A DNA stretch of 64,000 nucleotides, taken from positions 35,529-99,528 of the forward strand of contig NZ_VLKI01000020.1 in assembly GCF_007830235.1 (NCBI RefSeq), given 5' to 3'. Made by a program: the position numbers and the translations under genes. This DNA is from Cytobacillus oceanisediminis. Its GTDB lineage: Bacteria > Bacillota > Bacilli > Bacillales > Cytobacillaceae. Numbering within the stretch: position 1 is the stretch's first letter; the number at the start of each line of letters is the position of its first letter. The notes under the pieces were generated by a model that was given only the letters and a program-made list of their open reading frames with translations, made no database searches and was not told the origin of the DNA. Shown here piece after piece: positions 43,401-53,143 of the stretch.

Positions 43401-45719
43401 ATGAAAGGCAGATGGATTTATGTAGCTGCTGCCTCACTTTCTGGAATATTAACAGTTTTTTTAAAACCGGCTGTTTTTATATTCATTATGATTATAGCAG
43501 CCATTCTGCTCTATAAAAGAAATATCCTTACTCAAAAGCAATCTGGCCTGCTATTAATCATCTTCCTTTTCTTTCTCATTCGAAGCGTAATAGCGGAAGA
43601 CCATAATGTAACCCGTCTGGCTGGCGACGAAACTCTTTTTGAAGTAAGGATTAAAGAAGCTGTTAGAATAGATGGAGACCAACTAACTGTCCTTGTTGAA
43701 ACAGTTTCAAATGAAAGGTTAATGGCTAAATATAAAATTAAATCCGAAAAAGAAGAAAAAATCCTCAGCAGCTATTTGCGGGTTGGACTGACATGCAAGG
43801 TAAACGGAAACTTGCAGCCCCCGCCAACAGCCACAAACCCCAACGCGTTCAGCTATAAAGAATACCTCGATCATAACAAAATCTTCTGGATCCTCGAAAT
43901 TAAGCAGCTATTCCTCTCCGATTGCAATTACCGTGAAAACAGCCTCCCTTTATTACTTTTAAAAATTAGAGAAACGGGAACAAATTACCTATTGAAACAT
44001 TTTCCTGAAAAGACTGCTTCCATAGCGGTTGCCCTCATATTTGGAGATCGAGACTTCATTGATCATGATATCCTTGAATCTTATCAGAGACTGGGAATCA
44101 TCCATTTGCTTGCTATTTCCGGTCTTCATGTTGGAATGCTTGCGGGCATGTTTTTTCTTGCCGGAATTCGTGCGGGGATAACGAGGGAGAAAATGACAAG
44201 CGCACTGATCCTGATTTTGCCAGGATACGCCCTTATCACAGGCGCAGCACCATCTGTCATCCGAGCTGTTTTTATGATGCTTTTAGTGTTGTTTGCCAGG
44301 AAGTTAAAATCAACTGTCCTGATCATTGATGTATTCTCCATTGTTTTCATTATCTATCTATTTATTTCCCCTTATATCCTGTTTAATGCCGGCTTTCAGC
44401 TTTCATTTGCTGTTAGCTTATCACTCATCTTATCAGCTCCGCTTATATTAAAACGATTCTCCAGCCCCATTGCCATCATTTTGGCTGTGTCCTTTATTTG
44501 CCAAATCGCAGCCCTGCCGATATTGCTCTGGCATTTCTTTGAAGTGTCCATTATTTCCGTATTTGCTAATCTAATCTTTGTTCCAATGTTTTCAACTCTT
44601 GTTCTGCCGGCAATACTAATTCTTTTCCTGCTTCATTTGTTAATAGGCGGGAAGGCTGGTTTTTTGCTTATCCCTTTTGATAAATTTATAAATTTAATTG
44701 ATTATATAGCTGAAAAACTTTCAGGGATTCCACATACATCTCTTGTTTTGGGCCGGCCTTCTGTACTAGCCCTGCTTCTATATGTTTTCCTCATACCCGC
44801 TTTTTTCGCCTTATGGGAAACGGCAAAAGGCAAGAAACCGTTTCTTTTAAGTTGTTCACTCCCTTTATTTGCGGTAATGATTCATTTTTTTACGACAGCT
44901 ATTTCCCCAAATGGAGAAGTCACGTTTATTGATGTCGGACAGGGTGATAGCATACTGGTTAAGCTTCCCTATGGAAAAGGGAACTATCTAATTGATACAG
45001 GCGGCACAGTCAGGTTTCAAACAGAAGAATGGAAGATGCGGAGTGATCCATATGAAGCAGGGAAGGATACCGTTGTCCCTTTTCTTAAGAGCAAAGGAAT
45101 CAGTACAATTGATAAGCTTATTTTGACGCATGGGGATATGGACCATATTGGCGGAGCTGCGGCGGTCATCGAAGAAATACGGGTTAAAGCAGTTATGCTG
45201 CCGATAGCCAGTGACATTTCTGAGTTCGAACAAGAAGTTATTTATAAAGCAAAAAAGAGCAATAGTATAGTTTTATTCAGTAAAGCAGGAGACAGATGGA
45301 CTGAGGAAGAAGGCTTTTTTCAAATACTTTCTCCGTCAGAAGGAATAAAAACAGAGAGGAATGACGGGTCCATTGTGCTATATGCCAAATTGGGCGGCTT
45401 AAGCTGGCTGTTTACCGGAGATCTTGAAGCTGAAGGAGAAAAAAGGCTGGTTCAGTCTTATCCCAACTTAAAAATTGATGTATTAAAAGCAGGGCATCAT
45501 GGAAGTAAAACCTCTTCAACAGATCTATTTCTCTCAAGTATTGAGCCGCAGATAGCCATCATTTCGGCGGGGAAAAACAACCGCTACGGGCATCCCCATA
45601 CGAATGTAATTTCCAGGCTTCACAGCAGGAATATTCGAATTTTAAGAACGGATGAGCATGGGGCGGTTACCTATATTTTTAAAGGCAATTCAGGAACCTT
45701 TTATGTTCAGCTTCCATAG
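43401..45719 (+). CDS. comEC: DNA internalisation channel ComEC/Rec2
   Basis: ComEC forms the membrane channel for incoming single-stranded DNA. The 772-residue protein has two N-terminal helices, a DUF4131/OB-like domain (about residues 30-190), the competence membrane domain with about eight helices (IIHLLAISGLHVGMLAG onwards) and a C-terminal metallo-beta-lactamase-like nuclease domain with THGDMDHIGG and LKAGHHGSKTS. The gene is intact and full length, suggesting functional uptake machinery. Confidence 0.94.
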   Translation: MKGRWIYVAAASLSGILTVFLKPAVFIFIMIIAAILLYKRNILTQKQSGLLLIIFLFFLIRSVIAEDHNVTRLAGDETLFEVRIKEAVRIDGDQLTVLVETVSNERLMAKYKIKSEKEEKILSSYLRVGLTCKVNGNLQPPPTATNPNAFSYKEYLDHNKIFWILEIKQLFLSDCNYRENSLPLLLLKIRETGTNYLLKHFPEKTASIAVALIFGDRDFIDHDILESYQRLGIIHLLAISGLHVGMLAGMFFLAGIRAGITREKMTSALILILPGYALITGAAPSVIRAVFMMLLVLFARKLKSTVLIIDVFSIVFIIYLFISPYILFNAGFQLSFAVSLSLILSAPLILKRFSSPIAIILAVSFICQIAALPILLWHFFEVSIISVFANLIFVPMFSTLVLPAILILFLLHLLIGGKAGFLLIPFDKFINLIDYIAEKLSGIPHTSLVLGRPSVLALLLYVFLIPAFFALWETAKGKKPFLLSCSLPLFAVMIHFFTTAISPNGEVTFIDVGQGDSILVKLPYGKGNYLIDTGGTVRFQTEEWKMRSDPYEAGKDTVVPFLKSKGISTIDKLILTHGDMDHIGGAAAVIEEIRVKAVMLPIASDISEFEQEVIYKAKKSNSIVLFSKAGDRWTEEEGFFQILSPSEGIKTERNDGSIVLYAKLGGLSWLFTGDLEAEGEKRLVQSYPNLKIDVLKAGHHGSKTSSTDLFLSSIEPQIAIISAGKNNRYGHPHTNVISRLHSRNIRILRTDEHGAVTYIFKGNSGTFYVQLP

Positions 45720-45785
45720 TATATCTTAGAAAGTACAGTACTTGAGCCCTTTACTTATTTAAGATTCACAAATACCTCGAAAAAT

Positions 45786-45813
45786 GAAAAAGAGACTGCA
45801 AGTATGCAGCCTC
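45786..45813 (-). terminator. Minus-strand terminator of the yqzM transcript
   Basis: GAGACTGCA pairs with TGCAGCCTC (one A-C mismatch) and the minus strand continues into TTTTTC. It marks the 3' end of a minus-strand transcript that includes the structured region and yqzM. Confidence 0.75.
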
Positions 45814-46055
45814 AATGTTTTGGCCTGGGCCATTCATTTTTACTCACTTTATCGCAGATTAACGGGCAGTAATACCCCCACATTAAGACTTCAAGAAAAA
45901 CAAGTAATTAAACTGCCCGTAAAGGCCCGATTATCAGAACTCAGACTAAAGGCGCCACGTCCTGTGGCCACGTCTGAGTGACCCGCATCGTGCGGGCCTC
46001 AACTAACCATCAGTGGGGGAGGAAGAAAACTCCCACTGATGGAAGTTTCACTTTA
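45786..46055 (-). ncRNA. Highly structured 3' region downstream of yqzM, candidate RNA element
   Basis: In about 250 bp five well-formed stems follow one another: CCATCAGTGGG/CCCACTGATGG (46007-46042), CCCGCA/TGCGGG (45982-45996), ACTCAGAC/GTCTGAGT (45939-45979) enclosing GCCAC/GTGGC, ACGGGCAGT/ACTGCCCGT (45862-45920) and the terminator at 45786-45813. No coding frame fits. On the minus strand it is the 3' untranslated part of the yqzM transcript; it could also be a processed small RNA. I recall similar blocks in other Bacillus genomes but cannot confirm that here. Confidence 0.6.
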
Positions 46056-46063
46056 TGTAGCCA

Positions 46064-46198
46064 TTAAGCTCCTAAAAATTTAATGACTGTTGCAATAACA
46101 AATAACGTTGCGAAGAAACCGAATGATACGATAAATCCTACGCCAGAGTCGATAGCATCATTTCGTTTGCTTTGGACGTTCTTTTCAAATTCGTTCAC
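46064..46198 (-). CDS. yqzM: YqzM family small membrane protein, 44 aa
   Basis: Reading from GTG 46198 with AGGAGGGG upstream gives MNEFEKNVQSKRNDAIDSGV and then one membrane helix (GFIVSFGFFATLFVIATVIK) ending FLGA. This is the YqzM family, found at the same place between comEC and holA on the minus strand in Bacillus subtilis. Function unknown. Confidence 0.92.
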   Translation of the reverse strand: MNEFEKNVQSKRNDAIDSGVGFIVSFGFFATLFVIATVIKFLGA

Positions 46199-46503
46199 AG
46201 TCTACCCCTCCTATTTCCTATATAGTATAAGACATTCAATAAAAAAAATCTAGCGTTCCCCGGCCCTTTTCCTGTATTAACAAGAGTTGTCACAAATAAG
46301 GCTAAACATCAAGGGGAAAATAATCAAACAAAGGGTGCACCGCAGCTTCCTGAGTATCCCGGGTCTCAGGGAGCGGCGTTCTATATAGATCAGGAATTGG
46401 CGTTCATAGCGGGCGCCAATTTCTTATGTATAACTTGTCAAAACGCTTAAGCTTCTTTAGGATAGAAAGAGAATAAAATGCAAGTTGAACGGAGCGAAAG
46501 AAA
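46199..46503. other. Intergenic region between yqzM and holA with two hairpins
   Basis: CCTGAG/CTCAGG (46349-46370) and AATTGGCG/CGCCAATT (46395-46421, then TCTTATG) are two consecutive stems about 80-150 bases before holA. They could be a leader or a short RNA with a weak terminator. No coding sequence supported. Promoters for both divergent genes must lie here. Confidence 0.45.
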
Positions 46504-47544
46504 TTGGTTTTTGATATATGGAAACAAATAAAAGCAAAGCGGTTTGCTCCTGTATATTTATTATATGGAACAGAACCCTATCTTATAAACGAAACAAAAC
46601 AGCTGCTGATCAATTATGTGTTAAGCCCAGAGGAAGCTGACTTTAATTTATCCTCTTATGACCTTGAGGAAACCCCAATCGATACAGCGCTTGAAGATGC
46701 CGAAACATTTCCTTTTATGGGGGAAAGAAGGCTGATTTTCTTACATAATCCAGTATTTCTAGCTTCTGAAAAGTCTAAAGCGAAAATAGAGCATAATCTG
46801 GCTAAGCTTGAAGCCTATATTAAGGAACCTGCGCCATACTCGGTTTTGGTTTTGGCAGCCTCCTCTGAAAAGCTGGATGATCGGAAAAAATTAACAAAAC
46901 AATTAAAGAAAACGGCGGCTGTTCTCGAAGCAAAGAAGCTTAACGAAGGAGAGCTAAAAACATGGATCAGGGAACGGGCGGCATTAAACGGGGTCCAGAT
47001 TGATGAAGCTGCAGTTGAACAGGTATTGACCCTGGCAGGTACCAACTTGTTTATTCTGACAAGTGAAATTGATAAACTGGCTTTATATGCAAGTGATACA
47101 AAGCGAATTGACGAACAGATGGTTGAAAAGATGGTTTCACGGTCACTGGAACAAAACATTTTCTCGCTGGTGGATAAAATTGTCCATCGCAAAATAGAAG
47201 AGGCATTAAGAATTTATTATGATTTATTAAAGCAAAATGAAGAACCGATAAAAATTTTATCCGTGATAACCGGCCAGTTCAGGCTAATATACCAGGTAAA
47301 AGAGCTTGCCAGACGGGGGTATGGACAGCAGCAGATCGCTGGCTATTTAAAAATCCACCCATTTCGAGTTAAGCTGGCTGCGGGGCAGGCGCAGCTTTTT
47401 GGCGATGAAGAATTAACGGTCATTATGAGCTTGCTTGCAGATGCAGATTACCAAATGAAAACTGGGGGCATGAATAAAACCATGCTGATTGAAATGTTCC
47501 TGTTTCGCCTTCAAAGCCAAGCTTTGCAAAAAAATACGCAATAA
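46504..47544 (+). CDS. holA: DNA polymerase III subunit delta
   Basis: The delta subunit opens the sliding clamp as part of the clamp loader. The 346-residue protein has VYLLYGTEPYLINETKQLL at the start, ETFPFMGERRLIFLHN and the C-terminal helical domain (IFSLVDKIVHRKIEEALRIYYDLLK). TTG 46504 is the best start near GGAGCG. Its stop codon touches the terminator. Confidence 0.93.
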   Translation: MVFDIWKQIKAKRFAPVYLLYGTEPYLINETKQLLINYVLSPEEADFNLSSYDLEETPIDTALEDAETFPFMGERRLIFLHNPVFLASEKSKAKIEHNLAKLEAYIKEPAPYSVLVLAASSEKLDDRKKLTKQLKKTAAVLEAKKLNEGELKTWIRERAALNGVQIDEAAVEQVLTLAGTNLFILTSEIDKLALYASDTKRIDEQMVEKMVSRSLEQNIFSLVDKIVHRKIEEALRIYYDLLKQNEEPIKILSVITGQFRLIYQVKELARRGYGQQQIAGYLKIHPFRVKLAAGQAQLFGDEELTVIMSLLADADYQMKTGGMNKTMLIEMFLFRLQSQALQKNTQ

Positions 47545-47572
47545 AAGCGGTCCTGGCAAGGACCGCTTTTTT
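47543..47572 (+). terminator. Intrinsic terminator of holA
   Basis: AAAAGCGGTCC pairs perfectly with GGACCGCTTTT around TGGCAA and is followed by TT. The stem begins in the holA stop codon. Confidence 0.9.
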
Positions 47573-47580
47573 GTGCATTA

Positions 47581-47606
47581 TAAAAGGCTATCCCTTAAAG
47601 ATAGCC
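47581..47606 (-). terminator. Minus-strand terminator of rpsT
   Basis: GGCTATC pairs with GATAGCC around CCTTAAA and on the minus strand is followed by TTTTAT. About 15 bases after the rpsT stop. Confidence 0.85.
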
Positions 47607-47620
47607 GATATCTTTAAACA

Positions 47621-47887
47621 TTAAGCGTTTAAAGAGTTCATTTTTTTCATTAAACGAGACTTTTTACGAGCAGCAGCGTTTTTGTGGATTAGACCTTTTG
47701 CAGCAGCTTTGTCTAGTTTACGAGCAGCATCAGCGAAAGATTCAGTTGCAGCAGCAGCATCGTTGTTTACGATCGCAGCATCAACTTTCTTAACAGCTGT
47801 ACGCATTGAAGATTTGATTGTAGCGTTATGAGCGTTGCGAGCTTCGCTAGTTTTAACACGCTTAATAGCAGATTTAATGTTTGGCAT
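47621..47887 (-). CDS. rpsT: 30S ribosomal protein S20
   Basis: The 88-residue basic protein [20 protein letters not shown]... is S20 (bS20), which binds 16S rRNA early in 30S assembly. AGGAGGTG precedes ATG 47887 on the minus strand. The upstream extension of the frame has no start signal. It is the usual lone minus-strand gene between holA and gpr. Confidence 0.97.
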   Translation of the reverse strand: MPNIKSAIKRVKTSEARNAHNATIKSSMRTAVKKVDAAIVNNDAAAATESFADAARKLDKAAAKGLIHKNAAARKKSRLMKKMNSLNA

Positions 47888-48156
47888 TCCATTCACCTCC
47901 TGAAAAAGCATCGAGATTCTATAACTCGACATTCACATTCATTAACAATAATTAAGAACAAGTGATATTCTATCAAACACGCGGCCATAATGCAATACTC
48001 TGTAATTAAAATTGCTGATTGCAATTCTGTTATGAAGATAAACCATCCTATGCATGTTTTTGCCTTTTGAAGGCAATGATAGTACATATCCGAATTCTAG
48101 TATATTATGGGTTATTTTCCATAAAACCAAATAAGCAGAGAATGTGAGGGATTAAC

Positions 48157-49284
48157 TTGAAGGAATCAATAGATTTAAGCAAGTACTCGGTCCGAACGGA
48201 TCTAGCGATTGAAGCAAGGGAAATGGTCATAGCGGACAGGCGGAGAGACAATGTCCACGAGCAGGAAAACCTTTCGCAAATTGAGGGCGTTATTATAAAG
48301 GAAAAAGAAGAAAACGATATAAAGATTTCATTTGTAGAAGTGACAAAACAAGGTGCAGAGGCATTAGGAAAAAAGGAAGGTAAATATTTGACACTTGAAG
48401 TGACGGGCATCCGCCAGCAGGATACCGAACTGCAAAAAAAAGTGGAGTCTGTTTTTGCAGGTGAATTTTCCCAGTTCATTAAGCAATTGGGGATAAAAGA
48501 GAACGCCTCATGCCTAATAGTCGGCCTGGGAAACTGGAATGTCACTCCTGACGCACTGGGCCCGCAAGTTTGTGAAAACCTCCTGATTACAAGGCATCTC
48601 TATCAGCTGCAGCCTGAAAGTGTAGAAGAAGGCTATCGTCCGGTAAGCGCCATATCCCCTGGAGTTATGGGGTTAACCGGCATTGAGACAAGCGACATAA
48701 TTTATGGAATTGTTGAAAAAACAAAGCCCGACTTTGTCATTGCGATAGATGCGCTTGCCTCCCGCTCAATCGAAAGAGTTAATTCCACGATCCAAATATC
48801 GGATACAGGCATCCATCCCGGATCCGGTGTGGGAAATAAACGGAAGGAAATCAGCAAGGAAACATTGGGCATACCAGTAATCGCAATAGGAGTCCCTACT
48901 GTTGTGGATGCCGTGTCGATAACAAGCGACACTATTGATTTTATTCTGAAGCATTTTGGAAAGGAAATGAGGGAGGGAGACCGTCCGTCCCGGTCACTTG
49001 CGCCCGCTGGCATGACCTTTGGAGAAAAAAGAAAGCTGACTGAGGAAGATTTGCCTGAGGAACATCACCGAAAAACCTTTTTAGGCATGATTGGAACCTT
49101 GCCTGAAGATGAAAAGCGAAGGCTTATCTATGAAGTGCTTTCCCCGCTCGGCCACAATCTAATGGTTACACCGAAGGAAGTTGATGTATTTATTGAGGAT
49201 ATGTCAAACCTTATTGCCAATGGCTTGAACGCAGCGCTCCATCAAAAAGTGAACCAGGATAATGCCGGTTTTTATACTAGATAG
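48157..49284 (+). CDS. gpr: Germination protease GPR
   Basis: GPR degrades small acid-soluble spore proteins at germination. The 375-residue zymogen begins [20 protein letters not shown], with the self-cleavage propeptide (cut expected about residue 15, before TDLA), and has the conserved [19 protein letters not shown] and [13 protein letters not shown] segments. TTG 48157 follows TGAGGG. Expression is normally sigmaG-dependent in the forespore; I could not assign the promoter confidently. Confidence 0.94.
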   Translation: MKESIDLSKYSVRTDLAIEAREMVIADRRRDNVHEQENLSQIEGVIIKEKEENDIKISFVEVTKQGAEALGKKEGKYLTLEVTGIRQQDTELQKKVESVFAGEFSQFIKQLGIKENASCLIVGLGNWNVTPDALGPQVCENLLITRHLYQLQPESVEEGYRPVSAISPGVMGLTGIETSDIIYGIVEKTKPDFVIAIDALASRSIERVNSTIQISDTGIHPGSGVGNKRKEISKETLGIPVIAIGVPTVVDAVSITSDTIDFILKHFGKEMREGDRPSRSLAPAGMTFGEKRKLTEEDLPEEHHRKTFLGMIGTLPEDEKRRLIYEVLSPLGHNLMVTPKEVDVFIEDMSNLIANGLNAALHQKVNQDNAGFYTR

Positions 49285-49352
49285 AAAATATTTGTTCTAT
49301 CTTCTCTAGCAAAGTCATAACATTTACTAGACTTGCAAAGAGAGGTGGAAAA

Positions 49353-50558
49353 ATGAAACCTTTGAAGACGAATGGACTGGTTGTAACAATTCAAGGGACA
49401 AGCCTGTTAAAAGCCATAGGCGGATTTTTGCTCTTTCTATTTATGATATTTTCAATAAGCGGAGCTCTGACATCTTTAAAGCCGGAATATAGAATCAGTT
49501 CTTCTTCCGTTAATACAGCGGCGACGAATCTAACAGGAGAAATGCTATATCATTTCCTTGGCTGGGAAAACCACGCCTTTCTCAAGGCGATGCCGGAAGA
49601 TAGCTTTCCTCCCAGATTTACAAATATGGTTTTTAAGCTATCAACTAATGTAAATCTTGATGATCCGAGAAGCTTATTAGGGAGGGAACTGCCTTTCTTC
49701 TCTCTTTATGACAGCAAAATTCTAGTTGCCGGTGAAGGAACTGATTATACCAACATGCCGGTAGAGTCTTCGCCGCCTTTGGAAGTATTGAAAGCTGAGC
49801 AGGAAGCAGCACTGCAAAACACTGAAGGCCTGAATTCAAATGAAGAAAATAGCCAGTCGGGAACACCTCCTATGACTACCGGTGATCAAAAGGCAGTATA
49901 TGTTTATTTCAGCCATAACCGGGAATCGTTTCTTCCTTATCTAAAAGGTGTGAACGACCCGAATGCTGCCAGCCATTCTCAAATTAATGTGACAAAAATA
50001 GGGGACAAGCTTAAAGAGGAACTGGAGAGCAGAGGGATCGGAACAACAGTGGATAAAACCGATATCCAGGGTACTTTAAATAAAAAAGGATGGAGTTATG
50101 GACAGTCCTATGAGGCTTCACGGGAAGTTGTTCAGGCAGCAGCTTCCACTGACCGGGATTTAACATATTTCATTGATATTCACAGGGATTCGCGAAGAAA
50201 AGAGGATACAACAAAAGAAATTAATGGAAAGTCATATGCGAAACTTGCATTTGTGATAGGAGCGGAGCATCAAAACTACGAGAAGAATTTAAAGTTTGCC
50301 AGTGAATTGCATAAAAGACTCGAGGAAAAATACAAGGGCTTGAGCAGAGGAATTATCCAGCTGCAGGGAGAAAGGACGAATGGGAAATTTAATCAGGACC
50401 TTTCTGAAAATGCAATCCTGGTAGAATTTGGAGGGGTCGATAATACATTTGAGGAATTGGATCGTTCAGCGGAAGCTCTGGCAGAAATCTTCAGTGAATA
50501 TTATTGGCAGGCCGAGGAAGTAAATTCAACCGCACGCGGGGAATCGGAAAAGAAATAA
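49353..50558 (+). CDS. spoIIP: Stage II sporulation protein P (SpoIIP)
   Basis: SpoIIP is the amidase and endopeptidase of the SpoIID-SpoIIM-SpoIIP engulfment complex. The 401-residue protein has one N-terminal membrane helix (about residues 19-40) and the catalytic domain with YFSHNRESFLPYL, FIDIHRDSRRK and the final ILVEFGGVDNTFEELDRS. AGAGGTGG precedes ATG 49353. yqxA follows 19 bp downstream. Confidence 0.94.
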   Translation: MKPLKTNGLVVTIQGTSLLKAIGGFLLFLFMIFSISGALTSLKPEYRISSSSVNTAATNLTGEMLYHFLGWENHAFLKAMPEDSFPPRFTNMVFKLSTNVNLDDPRSLLGRELPFFSLYDSKILVAGEGTDYTNMPVESSPPLEVLKAEQEAALQNTEGLNSNEENSQSGTPPMTTGDQKAVYVYFSHNRESFLPYLKGVNDPNAASHSQINVTKIGDKLKEELESRGIGTTVDKTDIQGTLNKKGWSYGQSYEASREVVQAAASTDRDLTYFIDIHRDSRRKEDTTKEINGKSYAKLAFVIGAEHQNYEKNLKFASELHKRLEEKYKGLSRGIIQLQGERTNGKFNQDLSENAILVEFGGVDNTFEELDRSAEALAEIFSEYYWQAEEVNSTARGESEKK

Positions 50559-50577
50559 TGTTTAGGTGTGATTTGTA

Positions 50578-50922
50578 ATGAAGATGTTTATGTTAAAGGC
50601 GACTTTTCTGGCTGCCATTATGTTTGTATCCGTCTTGTTTGGGATGCAGCAGGCGAATGAAGGAATACAAAGAATGAAGGGCTATTCTGATGATGATTTC
50701 AAAAGTGCGCTTACCTTAAGTGAAAGTGAAGAAGGTGAACTTCAGGCTTCAGTATTGGGGAATGATGTATCCAGCCATGATCTTCAACAGAAGAAACAAA
50801 AGCTTGAAGAAATGAAAGCTTATAACTTCTTTTCGTCTTTGGGAAAAAGTATCTCCGAAGGCCTGTCAGGATTAACAGAAAAATCGATCGCTTTCATTAC
50901 AGAATTATTAACTGGAGAATAG
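50578..50922 (+). CDS. yqxA: YqxA family protein (DUF3679)
   Basis: The 114-residue protein has an N-terminal signal-anchor (MKMFMLKATFLAAIMFVSVL) followed by GMQQANEGIQRMKGYSD and a helical rest, matching YqxA. It is always next to spoIIP and probably co-transcribed with it. Function unknown. Confidence 0.85.
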   Translation: MKMFMLKATFLAAIMFVSVLFGMQQANEGIQRMKGYSDDDFKSALTLSESEEGELQASVLGNDVSSHDLQQKKQKLEEMKAYNFFSSLGKSISEGLSGLTEKSIAFITELLTGE

Positions 50923-50950
50923 GGCTGCTCAAGGGCAGCCTTATTTTTTT
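50923..50950 (+). terminator. Intrinsic terminator after yqxA
   Basis: GGCTGC pairs with GCAGCC around TCAAGG and is followed by TTATTTTTTT. The target duplication of copy 9 begins within this T tract. Confidence 0.88.
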
Positions 50951-50956
50951 GCACTA

Positions 50957-51032
50957 GGTATGGCAAAGCTTAATATTGATTATAGGACTCTGTTGAATTG
51001 AGCGGAAATCAACAGACAAAGTTAACAAAGCC
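50957..51032 (+). repeat. Miniature element, 76-bp deleted copy 9
   Basis: It starts GGTATGGCAAAGC and ends GTTAACAAAGCC. The sequence runs from CTGTTGAATT directly into GAGCGGAAATCAACAG, so the whole core is gone. The flanks TTGCACTA at 50949-50956 and 51033-51040 are identical octamers, the clearest target-site duplication in the window. This shows that the short form is bounded by the same ends as the long form. Confidence 0.9.
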
Positions 51033-51204
51033 TTGCACTAATAAGGCCATACAGCTTAGCATTGAATCTTCATAAGCGTACTGCTATAATCAAAAATAGT
51101 GTATAAACTAATAGGACTAACTGAAAATAGATTAACACTTGGCTCCAGACGCCCTTTAAAAGGCGTCTTGCGCTTTTCTTATAGTAGGAGTTGAATTGTA
51201 AACC

Positions 51205-53040
51205 ATGAACAGAGAAGAGAGACTAAAAAGGCAAGAGAAAATAAGGAATTTTTCGATTATCGCCCATATTGACCATGGGAAATCGACTTTGGCTGACAGG
51301 ATCCTTGAAAAAACCAATGCGCTTACAGCCCGTGAAATGAAGGATCAGCTCCTTGATTCCATGGACCTTGAAAGAGAGCGCGGCATTACCATCAAATTAA
51401 ACTCAGTCCAGTTGAAATATAAGGCCAAAGATGGAGAAATTTATACTTTCCACTTAATTGATACTCCGGGACACGTCGACTTTACTTACGAAGTATCCCG
51501 CAGTTTGGCAGCCTGTGAAGGGGCAATCCTTGTGGTGGATGCAGCCCAGGGGATTGAAGCGCAAACCCTTGCAAATGTTTATTTAGCTTTGGATAACGAT
51601 TTGGAAATCCTTCCGATCATCAACAAGATTGACCTTCCGAGTGCAGACCCTGAGCGCGTTCGCAATGAAATCGAAGAGGTAATCGGACTTGATGCTTCTG
51701 AAGCTGTACTTGCCTCAGCAAAGGCTGGAATCGGCATTGAGGAAATCCTCGAACAGGTTGTTGAAAAGGTCCCTGCCCCCGTTGGCGATCCAAACGCTCC
51801 TTTAAAGGCGCTAATCTTTGATTCGCTTTATGATGCTTACCGCGGAGTTGTTGCTTATATCCGTGTAGTGGAAGGAACCGTAAAAGTTGGGGATAAAATA
51901 AAAATGATGGCGACAGGCAAAGAATTTGAAGTAACAGAGGTTGGTGTATTTACACCTAAATCCACTCCACTGCCTGAATTATCTGTTGGAGACGTAGGTT
52001 TTTTAACAGCAGCCATTAAAAATGTAGGCGATACCCGTGTCGGTGACACCATTACAAGTGCAAAGAACGGTGCAACCGAAGCTCTTCCTGGTTACCGAAA
52101 GTTAAATCCAATGGTTTATTGCGGTTTATATCCAATTGACAGCGCCAAATTTAATGATTTGCGGGAAGCTCTTGAAAAGCTTGAGCTTAATGACTCTGCA
52201 CTTCAGTTTGAACCGGAAACTTCCCAGGCACTGGGCTTTGGATTCCGCTGCGGATTCCTTGGATTGCTTCACATGGAAATCATTCAGGAGCGAATTGAGC
52301 GTGAATTCAAGATTGACTTAATTACAACGGCGCCAAGTGTTATCTATGATGTCATCATGACAGACGGCATCGAAATTAAAGTAGATAATCCATCCAATAT
52401 GCCTGACCCGCAAAAGATCGATCGTGTGGAAGAGCCATATGTAAAAGCCACAATGATGGCACCGAATGACTATGTTGGTGCCATTATGGAACTTTGCCAG
52501 GAAAAACGCGGCATATTCATTGATATGCAGTACATGGATGAAACAAGGGTTAATATAATTTACGAAATTCCTTTATCTGAAATTGTATATGATTTCTTTG
52601 ACCAGCTTAAATCCAATACAAAAGGATACGCTTCTTTCGATTATGAACTAATCGGCTATAAGCCTTCCAAGCTTGTTAAGATGGATATTCTATTAAATGC
52701 TGAAAAAGTTGACGCATTAAGCTTTATTGTCCATAGAGACTTCGCTTATGAAAGAGGAAAGGTTATCGTTGAAAAGCTCAAGGAACTTATTCCTCGACAG
52801 CAATTCGAGGTGCCAATCCAAGCGGCAATCGGGCAAAAAATCGTTGCCCGCTCAACGATTAAAGCGATCCGCAAAAATGTATTGGCAAAGTGTTACGGTG
52901 GAGACATTTCCCGTAAGCGAAAACTTTTGGAGAAGCAGAAAGAAGGTAAAAAGCGGATGAAGCAGGTCGGTTCTGTTGAAGTTCCGCAAGAAGCTTTCAT
53001 GGCTGTTCTGAAAATGGACGACAATAACTCTAAAAAGTAA
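51205..53040 (+). CDS. lepA: Elongation factor 4 (LepA)
   Basis: LepA is a ribosome-associated translational GTPase implicated in 30S assembly and stress. The 611-residue protein has G1 AHIDHGKST near residues 18-26, RERGITIK, G3 DTPGHVDF, G4 NKIDLP, and the LepA-specific C-terminal domain with [24 protein letters not shown]. Length is standard. GTAGGAG lies upstream of ATG 51205. Confidence 0.96.
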   Translation: MNREERLKRQEKIRNFSIIAHIDHGKSTLADRILEKTNALTAREMKDQLLDSMDLERERGITIKLNSVQLKYKAKDGEIYTFHLIDTPGHVDFTYEVSRSLAACEGAILVVDAAQGIEAQTLANVYLALDNDLEILPIINKIDLPSADPERVRNEIEEVIGLDASEAVLASAKAGIGIEEILEQVVEKVPAPVGDPNAPLKALIFDSLYDAYRGVVAYIRVVEGTVKVGDKIKMMATGKEFEVTEVGVFTPKSTPLPELSVGDVGFLTAAIKNVGDTRVGDTITSAKNGATEALPGYRKLNPMVYCGLYPIDSAKFNDLREALEKLELNDSALQFEPETSQALGFGFRCGFLGLLHMEIIQERIEREFKIDLITTAPSVIYDVIMTDGIEIKVDNPSNMPDPQKIDRVEEPYVKATMMAPNDYVGAIMELCQEKRGIFIDMQYMDETRVNIIYEIPLSEIVYDFFDQLKSNTKGYASFDYELIGYKPSKLVKMDILLNAEKVDALSFIVHRDFAYERGKVIVEKLKELIPRQQFEVPIQAAIGQKIVARSTIKAIRKNVLAKCYGGDISRKRKLLEKQKEGKKRMKQVGSVEVPQEAFMAVLKMDDNNSKK

Positions 53041-53058
53041 TATATTTGCTTTGTTTAA

Positions 53059-53106
53059 AGAGGTTAGATATGCTGTCATAATAATAGCAGCACTAGCCTC
53101 TTTTTT
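53059..53106 (+). terminator. Intrinsic terminator after lepA
   Basis: AGAGGTTAG pairs with CTAGCCTCT (G-U pair), enclosing an inner GCTG/CAGC-like stem, followed by six T. Confidence 0.85.
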
Positions 53107-53143
53107 ATATGAACAGGCTTATTGATAAAGGTAGTGAAAATAT

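Noticed and set aside
45784..45981. Plus-strand frame of 65 codons after comEC
   Set aside because: It runs through the structured hairpin region and a minus-strand terminator and has no ribosome site or plausible protein pattern.
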